From an uncultured Tateyamaria sp. (GTDB lineage Bacteria > Pseudomonadota > Alphaproteobacteria > Rhodobacterales > Rhodobacteraceae), in NCBI RefSeq assembly GCF_947503385.1, contig NZ_CANNDO010000001.1, positions 744,001-808,000 on the forward strand: DNA of 64,000 bases. Reading direction: 5' to 3'. Below the pieces are notes generated by a model. It saw only the letters and a program-made list of their open reading frames with translations, searched no databases and was not told the origin of the DNA. Of this stretch, positions 10,276-19,200 are shown in pieces; the stretch's first letter is position 1, and the number at the start of each line of letters is the position of its first letter. The position numbers and the translations under genes were made by a program.

Positions 10276-10402
10276 GTGCAGTCCTTGTTCTCGTTTGTCC
10301 GAGTTACCGCCAAAACGCCCGAAACTGCAAGCGCGCGCACGGTCGCACTGGATGCTTATGTGGTGACAAGGGCCGTTGGTGAAAGTAAGTCAGTGCCCAA
10401 GC

Positions 10403-10479
10403 GGCCCCGTGGCTCAACTGGATAGAGCAGCCCCCTCCTAAGGGGCAGGTTGCAGGTTCGAATCCTGCCGGGGTCGCCA
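10403..10479 (+). tRNA. tRNA-Arg (anticodon CCT)
   Basis: The cloverleaf folds completely. Acceptor strand GGCCCCG at 10403-10409 pairs with CGGGGTC at 10469-10475. The D arm is GCTC/GAGC. The anticodon stem is GCCCC/GGGGC with loop CTCCTAA, so the anticodon is CCT at 10437-10439. The T arm carries GCAGG-TTCGAAT-CCTGC. CCA at 10477-10479 is encoded. It reads AGG codons. It is a single tRNA between a regulator and a GNAT-like gene, with no sign of an integrated element next to it. Confidence 0.97.
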
Positions 10480-10501
10480 TTTAGGGCGCGACTTTAGGTG
10501 T

Positions 10502-11326
10502 TTAGAGCCAAGGCAGCCGGACCCACGTGCCGCCCAAGGGGCGTATATTTGCACCGGTTCCGATCTTGAAGCGGGCGAGGCCGGGGGCGTTCACGGTGTC
10601 GACGGATCCAAGGTCCAGCCGTACAATTCCATCATGGGCGAACTGATTGCAGGCGTGGGTCAGGATGGCGTTGTGCGATGCACATGCTCGGCCTGTCGGG
10701 CTGGTCCAGCCCAAATGGTAAGTTGCGACCATGCCGTGGGTCAAAAACAGCATCGCGGCAATTGGGTCCTTGCCTGACCGCGCGACGAAAACCGATGCGC
10801 TCTCGGGCTGCACAGCCGCAAAGGCGTCGAGGACGGCGTGCGGCAAACTGCGGAAGCCCTTGGCGCGTTGTTGGCGCGCGTCTTCGGCCAATAGCCATTG
10901 GTGACGCGTCTTGCTGTATCTTTCTTTCTGAATGCGGAATGGCGCGTTCTCGGCACGGCGCAAGGCATTGCGCCATTTGCCCGTCATCCGGGCGCGGCGT
11001 GTGTCCGGTGAGCCGTCAAGCGACAGTTCGGCGACATAAGCGGGCGTGTGCGCTTGGACAAAGCCAGCCGCGCGCAATGTCGCGCGGTCGTCCCCGTCAC
11101 TGTTGATCAGGCGCAGCCCGGAACGGCGGAGCGCGGCCGCCCCCTGCCGGTCAGGTGCGCCGTGCCAGATCGGCCCGCGCATCGCGCATGTCAGCCCAAA
11201 TCGTCGGATGGTTTGCACTGGCTCTGCGCCGGGCAAGTGCAACACCCGGATGTCGCACCCGATGTGGCGCAAGGCCTCGGCGTAGTGGGGATGTTGTTGA
11301 AGGGGCACACATGTCTCACTTTTCAT
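10502..11326 (-). CDS. FemAB/GNAT-like acyltransferase (Acetyltransf_6 type)
   Basis: A 274-residue protein. Its middle and C-terminal parts (WRNALRRAENAPFRI, FVARSGKDPIAAMLFLTHG, ATYHLGWTSPTGRACASHNAIL, RLDLGSVDTVNAPGLARFKIGTG) match the peptidoglycan-bridge/FemAB-like GNAT domain found in many alphaproteobacterial proteins of unknown substrate. FemAB-type enzymes transfer amino acids or acyl groups to lipid-linked or polysaccharide acceptors, so a role in envelope polymer modification is possible. It has no signal peptide and stands alone next to a tRNA gene. Confidence 0.7.
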   Translation of the reverse strand: MKSETCVPLQQHPHYAEALRHIGCDIRVLHLPGAEPVQTIRRFGLTCAMRGPIWHGAPDRQGAAALRRSGLRLINSDGDDRATLRAAGFVQAHTPAYVAELSLDGSPDTRRARMTGKWRNALRRAENAPFRIQKERYSKTRHQWLLAEDARQQRAKGFRSLPHAVLDAFAAVQPESASVFVARSGKDPIAAMLFLTHGMVATYHLGWTSPTGRACASHNAILTHACNQFAHDGIVRLDLGSVDTVNAPGLARFKIGTGANIRPLGGTWVRLPWL

Positions 11327-11373
11327 GACGCATTTTAGGACATCTTAAACCTAATCTGTGGTTAACCTCGGCC

Positions 11374-11517
11374 ATGCAAAGCAGACAACCCCCCCGACAT
11401 ACCGTTGCAGGCCAATACGCGCCGCCCTCCAAACCCACTGTGATCGGCGCTGCCATCGTCGCGACATTGGTCACAGCACCTTTTGCGCTTGTGGCGCTGG
11501 TGTTCGTTTTGATCTGA
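11374..11517 (+). CDS. Small single-pass membrane protein (47 aa)
   Basis: A 47-codon frame starts at the ATG at 11374. The first 24 residues are polar and rich in Pro, Gln and Arg. The last 23 residues form one hydrophobic helix (TVIGAAIVATLVTAPFALVA onward), ending in a stop seven residues later. The hydrophobic pattern is clean and the frame does not lie under another gene: it occupies the gap between the FemAB-like gene and a TetR gene. No strong Shine-Dalgarno is seen. The function is unknown. It may be a genuine small membrane protein or a chance frame. Confidence 0.5.
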   Translation: MQSRQPPRHTVAGQYAPPSKPTVIGAAIVATLVTAPFALVALVFVLI

Positions 11518-11537
11518 AGGCGGCGGGCAGGCCTGCC

Positions 11538-12182
11538 TCAAACACTGCGCGCATAGGCATTGAAGGTTGCGATTTCTTCAGGCGAGGCGTGTTGACCCGT
11601 GAAGCTGAGCAGGTAATCGGGCACAAGGCGCAGCCGTTCCTCAAGGCTTTCGTCCAGTCGCGCGTCCTCGTATCCCATCTGCATGTAGTACAGGACACGT
11701 GCCCGCGCTGTGGCGTTCTGCGCGGGGTATCCGTGGCGCGCGAACATGTCTGTCAAAGCGGCGATACGCTGCGCATCGCTGGCATCCAGAATGCCGCGCA
11801 CCTTATCTGACCGGCGCGCCCAATCACGGATCGCGAAATCCAGTTGGGTGTCATACAGGCGGGTATCGATGTTGCAGCGAAAAACGTTGCAGCACGCCTC
11901 GGTTATGGTTGCGGCGGGGGCGTTGGCTTGCCCAATCAGGGCCGCTGTGTTCGTCGCTTGCCAATGGGCCAGCAACGCATCCAGCAGGTCGGTACGGTTT
12001 TTGAAATACCAGTAAAAGCTTGAGCGGGAGACTTGCATCTGCATGGCCAGATCGACCACTTTGACCGCCTCGACGCCTTCGGATTTCAACGTGTCCAGCG
12101 CAGCGTTCAGCCAATCCTGTCGGGTCACCTTTATGTTGCCCACCAACGGATCTTTGGCCGGATCGTCCCGGTGCAGCAACAT
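11538..12182 (-). CDS. TetR/AcrR family transcriptional regulator
   Basis: A 214-residue TetR regulator. The HTH lies around residues 40-70 (VKVVDLAMQMQVSRSSFYWY, then FKNRTDLLDAL), and the effector half follows. I take the ATG at 12182 because it overlaps the mttB-like stop as TGATG and has GGTGAG just upstream; an in-frame ATG at 12200 lies inside that gene. It is the last gene of the dehydrogenase-mttB-tetR operon, so it probably represses its own operon by binding the palindrome at 16155-16176. Confidence 0.9.
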   Translation of the reverse strand: MLLHRDDPAKDPLVGNIKVTRQDWLNAALDTLKSEGVEAVKVVDLAMQMQVSRSSFYWYFKNRTDLLDALLAHWQATNTAALIGQANAPAATITEACCNVFRCNIDTRLYDTQLDFAIRDWARRSDKVRGILDASDAQRIAALTDMFARHGYPAQNATARARVLYYMQMGYEDARLDESLEERLRLVPDYLLSFTGQHASPEEIATFNAYARSV

Positions 12183-13705
12183 CAGCTCACCGGCGGGCAA
12201 CCGCCCGCAGCCGCACGTCTGGCGATATAGGTCTCCAGCGCCTCCAGCCGGTCATCATTGCCTAGGGGTGGGATAAAATCGCGCAGGATACCCTTCCATA
12301 TGTCGGTGGCGCGCGTGGTGGCGTCGGCACTGCCCCGTTCTGTCCATGTGCCGAAATTGGCAAAATCAGCCACCACGGGTTCATAAAATTCGGTGGCGTA
12401 TCGGTCCATCGTGTGGCTGGCCCCGAAAAAATGGCCGCCCGGTTGAACCTCTTCCAACGCCTCAAGCGCGATGTCCGCATCCTCGGCAGAGGTGTCCGCA
12501 CACAATTCGGCGATCATTTGCAGCACTTCGACATCCGTGACGAGTTTTTCATAAGACACGGTCAGGCCGCCTTCGAGCCAGCCAGCCGCGTGCAATGTCA
12601 CTGTTGCCCCGGCCATCAGGCATCCCCACGTGCCAAATTGCGTTTCGTTGGCGGCCTGCACATCGCCCAGATTGGCGGCGGACCCAGAGGCACAGCGCCA
12701 TGGCAGCCCGATATGGCGGGCCAGTTGCCCCGCCGCAAGTGACGCCTTGAAATGCTCGGGCGTGCCAAACACGGGCGCGCCGGATTTCATATCCACGTTC
12801 GACGTGAACGTGCCGTAACACACCGGTGCGCCCGGATTGACGAGTTGGCCCAAGGCAATGGCTGCCAGCGCTTCGGCATGGCTCAGCGTCATGGCACCGG
12901 CCACGGTGATCGGCGCCATCGCCCCCATGAGGGTGAACGGTGTGATGATCGCCATCTGGCCTGCGCGGGCGAAATCCATGATCCCCAGCGCCATCGGTAT
13001 ATCCAGCTGGCGCGGCGAATTGGTGTTGATGATGGTGTAGCAATGAGCGTGCGCGGCAAATTCCATATCCGAGATGCCGCGAAAATCCCGCAGCATCTCA
13101 AAGCTTTCGTCCACCTGCCCGGTCCCGCGTGAATAGATGAACGGCACCTTGTCGGTCAGTTCCATCTGCCCGCGGGTCATGGCGTAATGGCGCAGGTGGA
13201 TGGGCACGTCCTGTGGCTCGACCAGCGGCGGGATCATGTGCAGCACGTCGAAATGCTGGGTCAGCGTGATCAGTTCACGAAAGGCCTGTTCCGTGCCGGG
13301 TCTGCGCCCCCGTTCAAGGTCGGTGGCGTGCGGACAGCCCGCGCCGGGCTGAAACACCATCGACCCCAGTTCCATGACCAGATTGCGGCTTGGGTTGCCT
13401 GCGATCAGTGGGAAAGACTTGGGCGCAGAGGCCAGCGCGGATTCCACGATCTCGCGCCCGATGAAAACCATGTCACCTTTGACCGTCGCGCCAGCACCCT
13501 CGAAAACGACCCGTGCTTCGGGCAGCAGCACCTTGATCCCCAGCCGCTCCAGCACATCCAGTGCGGCGTCGTGCATCGCTGCGATACGGTCTTCGGGAAA
13601 CACCGCCATCGGCGGGAATGGGTTGCGCAGATTGTGGTAGTCCACCTGCCGCTTGGCGGCGGGTGGGGCGCCGCGTCCACGTCTGCGTCGTGGCTGATTG
13701 GTCAT
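12182..13705 (-). CDS. Trimethylamine methyltransferase (MttB) superfamily protein, non-pyrrolysine type
   Basis: A 507-residue member of the MttB family, with recognisable blocks such as GAGCPHATDLERGRRPGT, TPFTLMGAMAPITVAGAM, PGAPVCYGTFTSNVDMKSG and EVQPGGHFFGASHTMD. Family members transfer methyl from quaternary or tertiary amines such as trimethylamine or glycine betaine to a corrinoid protein. There is no in-frame TAG, so this belongs to the non-pyrrolysine branch that includes glycine betaine methyltransferases. No corrinoid protein gene is next to it. It overlaps the GcvT-fused dehydrogenase by 4 bp, so methyl and methylene groups may both end on folate. The substrate is unproven. Confidence 0.85.
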   Translation of the reverse strand: MTNQPRRRRGRGAPPAAKRQVDYHNLRNPFPPMAVFPEDRIAAMHDAALDVLERLGIKVLLPEARVVFEGAGATVKGDMVFIGREIVESALASAPKSFPLIAGNPSRNLVMELGSMVFQPGAGCPHATDLERGRRPGTEQAFRELITLTQHFDVLHMIPPLVEPQDVPIHLRHYAMTRGQMELTDKVPFIYSRGTGQVDESFEMLRDFRGISDMEFAAHAHCYTIINTNSPRQLDIPMALGIMDFARAGQMAIITPFTLMGAMAPITVAGAMTLSHAEALAAIALGQLVNPGAPVCYGTFTSNVDMKSGAPVFGTPEHFKASLAAGQLARHIGLPWRCASGSAANLGDVQAANETQFGTWGCLMAGATVTLHAAGWLEGGLTVSYEKLVTDVEVLQMIAELCADTSAEDADIALEALEEVQPGGHFFGASHTMDRYATEFYEPVVADFANFGTWTERGSADATTRATDIWKGILRDFIPPLGNDDRLEALETYIARRAAAGGCPPVS

Positions 13706-16107
13706 CCCCGCATCGCCTTGCCTGTGGGGTCATAGGGTGAGGGCGCAATCACCCGTGCCGCGCGTTCGACCCCGACCACATGCACCTTCAGATCGGTCCC
13801 TTCGGACGCGCAGTCGCTGTCGACCAGCGCCATGGCCAGCGATTTCTGCACCGTGTGGCCGTAGCCACCCGAGGTGACAAACCCGACGCGCCTGTCGCCG
13901 CTCCAGATGGGTTCGTAGCCGCTGGCATCCGCATCGACCGCGTCAATCTCCAGCGTGACAAGACGCTGGGCCGCGCCGTTGCCGTCACGCTCGGCCATGG
14001 CTGCTGCCTTGCCGACAAAATCCTTGTCCCAGTCGATCCAGCGATCCATGCCGGTCATGCCGGGCGTGTAGGCTTGCGTGAATTCCGCTGACCAGATCCC
14101 AAAGCTCTTTTCCAGCCGCAACGACAGCATCGCGTTAAAGCCGTACTCTTGCAGACCAAATGGCTTGCCCGCTTCGAGCAATTGGCGCCGCAGCTTGACG
14201 TGATCGCCGTAGCGGCAGTTGATCTCGTAACCCAGCTCACCCGCCACGGACATACGCGCGACACGCGCCCGGACCATGCCCACGTCAAAGTCGCCGCAGC
14301 CCATGAATTTCAGCGCGCCGATATCTTGGTGGCACAGTGCTTCCAAAACCTTGCGGGCGTTGGGGCCGGTCAGGCCAAAACCACACATCTCCTCGCCCAG
14401 ATCGCGCACGGTCACGCCATCGGTCATATGGTCGTCGAACCAGCGCATGTGCCAGGCTCGCAAGTAGTAGCTGCCCATGATCCAATAGGTGCCGTCGCCC
14501 CAGTTCAGCACGGTCAGATCACCCTTGAGCCGCCCGTCCGGCCCCAGCATCGGGGCCAGTTTCGCACGCCCCGCAGCGGGCAGTTTCGACGCCATGAGGT
14601 GATCCAGCCATGCGGTTGCCTGCGGCCCCGACACTTCGAACCGCGAGAACCCTGTGATGTCGACCATCCCCACATTCTCGCGCGCGTTGCGGCATTCGGC
14701 CCCCACGATGTCAAAGGCGTTTGAGCGTTTGAGCGTCAGGTTCTCCTCAAACTCCGGCGACGGCGCAAAGTACAGCGGCGTTTCCAGATCCCAGCTTGAG
14801 CCCCAGCGGCAACCGGCGGCAGTCATCGCGTCATGGGCCGGAGCCATCTTCAGGGGCCGTCCGGCGGGCAGTTGTTCGTTCGGGTACGACATCACGAAGC
14901 GGCGCGAATAGAACTGGCCGGTGGTTTCCTTGATGTACTGCTTGTTCTCCGCAAACTTGCCATAACGCGCCACGTCCATGCAGTAGACATCCGCCTCCGG
15001 CTCGCCCTCGATCATCCATTCCGCAAGCGACTTGCCAACGCCACCGCCCTGAAGGAACCCGGCCATGACCGCGCAGGCCGACCAATAGCCGCGCTTGCCC
15101 GGCACCGGCCCCACCAGTGGGTTGCCATCGGGCGAAAAGGTGAAGGCCCCGTTCACCCATGTCTTGATCCCCACATTCTCGGCCGATGGATAGCGGGCAA
15201 AGCCCAGCATCAGCTCGTTCTCGATCCGGTCGAGGTCTTCCTGAAACAGCTCCATCCCGTAGTTCCACGGCGCGCCGTCCATGGCCCAGTGCTGGTGCTC
15301 GATCTCGTAAATGCCGATCAGAATGCCCTTCTGGTCCTGTCGCATATAGGTGAACCCTTCGAGGTCCACGGTCATGGGCATTTCAAAGTCGTGCGCGGCG
15401 ACCTCGGGGATCTGATCCGTGATCAGGTAGTGGTGCTTGAGCGGTGACACGGGCAGTTCAATCCCCGCCATGCGCCCCGCCTGCTTGGCCCAGAGACCTG
15501 CGGCATTGACCACATGTTCGCAGCGGATGTCACCCTTGTCGGTCTTGACGATCCAGCCGTCATGGACCTGTTCCAGCGCCTCGACCTTGGTGTGTTCAAA
15601 AACGCTTGCACCGCGTTTCTTGGCGGCGGTGGCATAGGCGTGGACAGTGCCAGTGGTGTCCACATACCCTTCACGGTCGGCCCACATCGCGCCCAGAACG
15701 CCGTCCGTGGACATGATCGGGCAGCGTTCCTGCGCCTGCTGCGGTGTCATCAATTCGCAATCCTCAATCCCGATGGACTGGAACACGCGGTAAGCCGATT
15801 GCAGCCATTCCCAGCGTTCGGGCGTGCCCGCCAGTGTCAGACCTCCGGTCATGTGCAGGCCGATGTTCTGGCCACTTTCCTCTTCGATTTCGGACAGAAG
15901 GTCGATCGTGTAGGCCTGCAACGCGGCCATGTTGGGATCCGCATTCAGCGCGTGAATGCCGCCCGCCGCGTGCCAGGATGATCCGGCGGTCAGCACTGAC
16001 CGTTCGATCAGGGCGACATCCGTCCACCCCATTTTGGCCAGATGATACAGCACCGAGGCCCCCACCACGCCGCCACCAATCACGACAACCCTGTACTGAT
16101 CTTTCAT
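13702..16107 (-). CDS. FAD-dependent dehydrogenase with GcvT-like folate domain (dimethylglycine/sarcosine dehydrogenase family)
   Basis: 801 residues from the ATG at 16107. The N-terminal half is a DAO-type FAD oxidoreductase with VVVIGGGVVGASVLYHL at residues 7-23 and GSSWHAAGGIHALNAD, which in this family covers the covalent-flavin region. The C-terminal half is an aminomethyltransferase (GcvT) domain pair with ECRNARENVGMVDITGFSRF and LRLEKSFGIWSAEFTQ. Such fusions oxidise N-methyl groups of dimethylglycine or sarcosine and hand the one-carbon unit to tetrahydrofolate. The in-frame extension to 16188 is rejected, because it would translate through the operator palindrome and the family starts just before the GG motif. 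First gene of an operon with mttB and tetR. Confidence 0.9.
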   Translation of the reverse strand: MKDQYRVVVIGGGVVGASVLYHLAKMGWTDVALIERSVLTAGSSWHAAGGIHALNADPNMAALQAYTIDLLSEIEEESGQNIGLHMTGGLTLAGTPERWEWLQSAYRVFQSIGIEDCELMTPQQAQERCPIMSTDGVLGAMWADREGYVDTTGTVHAYATAAKKRGASVFEHTKVEALEQVHDGWIVKTDKGDIRCEHVVNAAGLWAKQAGRMAGIELPVSPLKHHYLITDQIPEVAAHDFEMPMTVDLEGFTYMRQDQKGILIGIYEIEHQHWAMDGAPWNYGMELFQEDLDRIENELMLGFARYPSAENVGIKTWVNGAFTFSPDGNPLVGPVPGKRGYWSACAVMAGFLQGGGVGKSLAEWMIEGEPEADVYCMDVARYGKFAENKQYIKETTGQFYSRRFVMSYPNEQLPAGRPLKMAPAHDAMTAAGCRWGSSWDLETPLYFAPSPEFEENLTLKRSNAFDIVGAECRNARENVGMVDITGFSRFEVSGPQATAWLDHLMASKLPAAGRAKLAPMLGPDGRLKGDLTVLNWGDGTYWIMGSYYLRAWHMRWFDDHMTDGVTVRDLGEEMCGFGLTGPNARKVLEALCHQDIGALKFMGCGDFDVGMVRARVARMSVAGELGYEINCRYGDHVKLRRQLLEAGKPFGLQEYGFNAMLSLRLEKSFGIWSAEFTQAYTPGMTGMDRWIDWDKDFVGKAAAMAERDGNGAAQRLVTLEIDAVDADASGYEPIWSGDRRVGFVTSGGYGHTVQKSLAMALVDSDCASEGTDLKVHVVGVERAARVIAPSPYDPTGKAMRG

Positions 16108-16154
16108 GTCCGTCCCTGTCCCCGATGAGTCGCTTACGGGGCAAGCGTGCAAGC

Positions 16155-16176
16155 CACTGGACAGCTCTGTCCAGTG
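16155..16176. promoter_or_regulatory. Perfect 22-bp operator palindrome upstream of the dehydrogenase-mttB-tetR operon
   Basis: CACTGGACAG-CT-CTGTCCAGTG has ten-base arms with no mismatch and a two-base centre. It sits 48-69 bp upstream of the dehydrogenase start. On the minus strand no T run follows it, so it is not a good terminator for the upstream protease gene. Its size fits a TetR dimer site, and the operon ends in a tetR gene, so autoregulation is the likely reading. Confidence 0.6.
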
Positions 16177-16225
16177 CTTTCGCGACATGGGGCCGCCTCG
16201 TGGCGACCCCTGGGTGCCACCACGC

Positions 16226-19200
16226 TCACCCGGCGGGGATCACATTTCCGATCAAGGCCGGGTCAGAGACGGAGGATGCAAATTCGTTCGTTCCGCGGTA
16301 GTGCGCGACCACGCTGACCTCGTGGCTGCCCACCACATCCGAAGTGTCCACATGGGCCTGAAATGCGCCGCCGGGCAAAAGGTTGGTGCCGACCCAGAGG
16401 GCCGGATCGCCATTCTGAAAGTCCAGCCGCAGCCGCATCCGGCCCACACCAATGGGCGGATCAATGGTGCCGGTCAGCGCAAGGTTCGCACCGTACCACG
16501 TGCCCGACACAGTAGACGTTGTGCGACGGCGCAGATGCAGTTTGAACATCGACGCGCCCCACAACTCTTCGGAATGCTCTTCGTGGCGCAGGCAGCGCAG
16601 CAGCACGTCCATGTCGCGGCGGCAAGGATCGTCGATCATCTCTTCGTCGAATTCGAACCGCAGATCAAAGACCCGCGTTGAATAGGGCGGAACATCCAAT
16701 TGCGCCGGGCGCACGCGCAGCCGCGCACCCGGTGGCAGGCCCTCTGGCACAAGGTGCGCGGTTTCGGTGAAGGGTCCATTGTTCGTCACCGAGAACTTGG
16801 AGGACAACGTATCGGGCGGGCTGGCATAGGCCACGTCCGTTTCGAATATGTTTTGTTGTGCCCAGTTGTTTGTGATCGTGCCATCCGACACAATAACGTC
16901 ACCGTCCCTTTCGAACCGCCCGATTTCGGCGCGCCAGCAGACATGCGGGTCCTGCCCCGCCGGGACGTCCCAGCGCACCCGCACCTCGTGCGGACCTGCA
17001 TCCGCCACGGGCAAAATCTCGTCAATGATTTCATCGTGATAGGGCTCGTTTCCATCCAGTTCACCCCCGCCACCGGGATCGCGCAGATACAGGAAAAACT
17101 CGACATTCTGCACGGGATCGTCCCCGAAATTGTGCACCCGAACCACCACGTCATGCGGTTCTGTACCGCTTTGCGGAATGATGATCGTGTCGCCTGCCCC
17201 CTGCGGCTGTCCCAGCGGAAAATTGGTCACACCGGATTCCGGGTTGCCGGGATCATCGCCCACATAGTCGATGCCGATATCGGAGCTGCGCCATTCTTCG
17301 TCATTGTCGGCAAAGCCGACATCCGCAGCGAGGCCACCGGTCCAGACCACGCGCATATCGTAGACGGGCACAGAGGCACCAGAGAGCGAGATGGTGGCGG
17401 ACGCGTCCACATGCACCTCGATCCCGTCAAACGGAAACCCCGTGGCGTCCCCCGTGTCAAAGCTGTCGCCGGGTTGCAGGTTGTCGGCCAGCTTGTGCAG
17501 CCGTCGCCGGAACCGCAGCAAACCTTTGACCGCGTCATCCGGCACAGTCACCGGATCGCCCGTGTTCGGGTCCGTGTCGGTGATCACCGAGCCATAGCGT
17601 TTGTGGTCCCCGTAATCGAGCGCGTTCAAGACGATGACCTGCCCCGGCGCGCCGTTCGGCGCGATGCCAGCCGAAAAATCGGCACCCGGTGCGCGCGCCT
17701 CAATCGTATTGAGAATGCCACCCGTGCCACCAAGGTTGCACAACGCAGCCGCGACCACAGGCACGTCGCCGGGCACATTGCCAAGCGCATTCCGTGCGGC
17801 ATTCGCCTCGTTTCCGGTCCACCATTCCGTCGGCACGAGAACAAAGCGGGTTGTGTCGGTGTCACCTTGCGGCGGCGGCAGAATCTCCAGCCGGTCGGTG
17901 TCCTGAAACCATCCCAGCGCCAGCTTGTGATAGGCGCAGAAATGCGGCCAGTTGCCGCCGGACGACCCCATGATGTCCAGCTCTCCGACATAGGCGACAG
18001 ACGGATCATGCTTGGTCGAACTGTAGAGATCGGCAAGGCCCAAGCTGTGCCCCAGTTCGTGGGCAAAGGTCCGTGCATCCGCTTCGAACCGACTGGTGGA
18101 GCCGCCTGCGGGTACATTTGCGTCAAAGCTCTGGAAATTCATGCCGTAGCCGGTTTTGACCGGCGCGCCGATGCCATTCGGGTCCGAGATGTGTTCGCCA
18201 AGGCTGGCGACAAAAGCCCTGAGCGATCTGGCTGATCCTTCGGCATCCACAGACCAGCCCGCGCCGCCTGCGGCGGGGGGATCAATGGGAAAGACATAGA
18301 CGGTGTTGAAACTCTGAAGGTAGTCGCGGAAATCGTGCCAATCGGACTCAACAGGTGCGCCGATATGACCGTTCACAGCCAAAACCATACGACCATAGAG
18401 CATTTCGAAGAATGCCGGTTTGTCATCCATCGTATTGCTTTTGTCGGCGGCAAAGGGGCTGCCCTGCTCTACCACGCCAGAAGCAAGCGCCAGCGGATCG
18501 GGCCCTGATCCGCCCCCCGGTTGGATGATGCCCACCTGATCTTGCCCATGAGTTTCGGTCAGGCGCAGCCGAACGACGGCCGTCAGGGCATTGCCGCCCC
18601 AGGCCAAGTCAATTGATCCGGTGCCCAGAATGGGATCAATCACCGTCCGACTGTCACTGGCCGCCGCTTCGGCATGGTGCATCACCCAAAAGAGATAGGC
18701 GGCCACCGCCTCGCGTTCGGTTGTTTCTGCGGCGTTGGATTGTCCGACGGTAAACTCTGCCCAGCCCCGGACAAAAATCATGCGCGAGTCCGTCAACCCA
18801 AACGTCGCGTTGAAGTTGATCGCGTTTGCGTCTTCAAAACGCGGAATGGCACCGGGCGCATCGTTGAACCTGATGATGATCGACACGATGCCGAGGCTTC
18901 CGGTGCCGATACGGGTCCAGACGACTTCGACGGGGGCAAAGACGGCGCTCGCATTGGACGCGTCGATCATCGTCTGCAACGCTGCGCGCAGTTCTTCGCA
19001 TTCGGCCTGATACTGGCTGGCAAGGCCGTTCTGGTTGAACACGATCGTCACATCAGACGGTAATGCTCCGGGATCAAAGGCCGTAATCCGGTCATCGTCC
19101 GCAGAATCGTAATAGTCGACGTTCCACGGATTGTTTTCCCTGAGCAGGTTCAGCGTCATGCCGTCCTTGAGGTCGAGGAGGATGATCGCAGCCGGAAAGT

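Noticed and set aside
10403-10479. Integration site at the tRNA-Arg
   Set aside because: No integrase, no repeated 3' tRNA fragment and no change in gene style were found near it.
12182-13705. Pyrrolysine-type trimethylamine methyltransferase
   Set aside because: The frame has no internal TAG, and no pyl genes are seen.
16155-16176. Reading the palindrome as a terminator of the protease gene
   Set aside because: No T run follows on the minus strand, and its position and tetR context fit an operator better.
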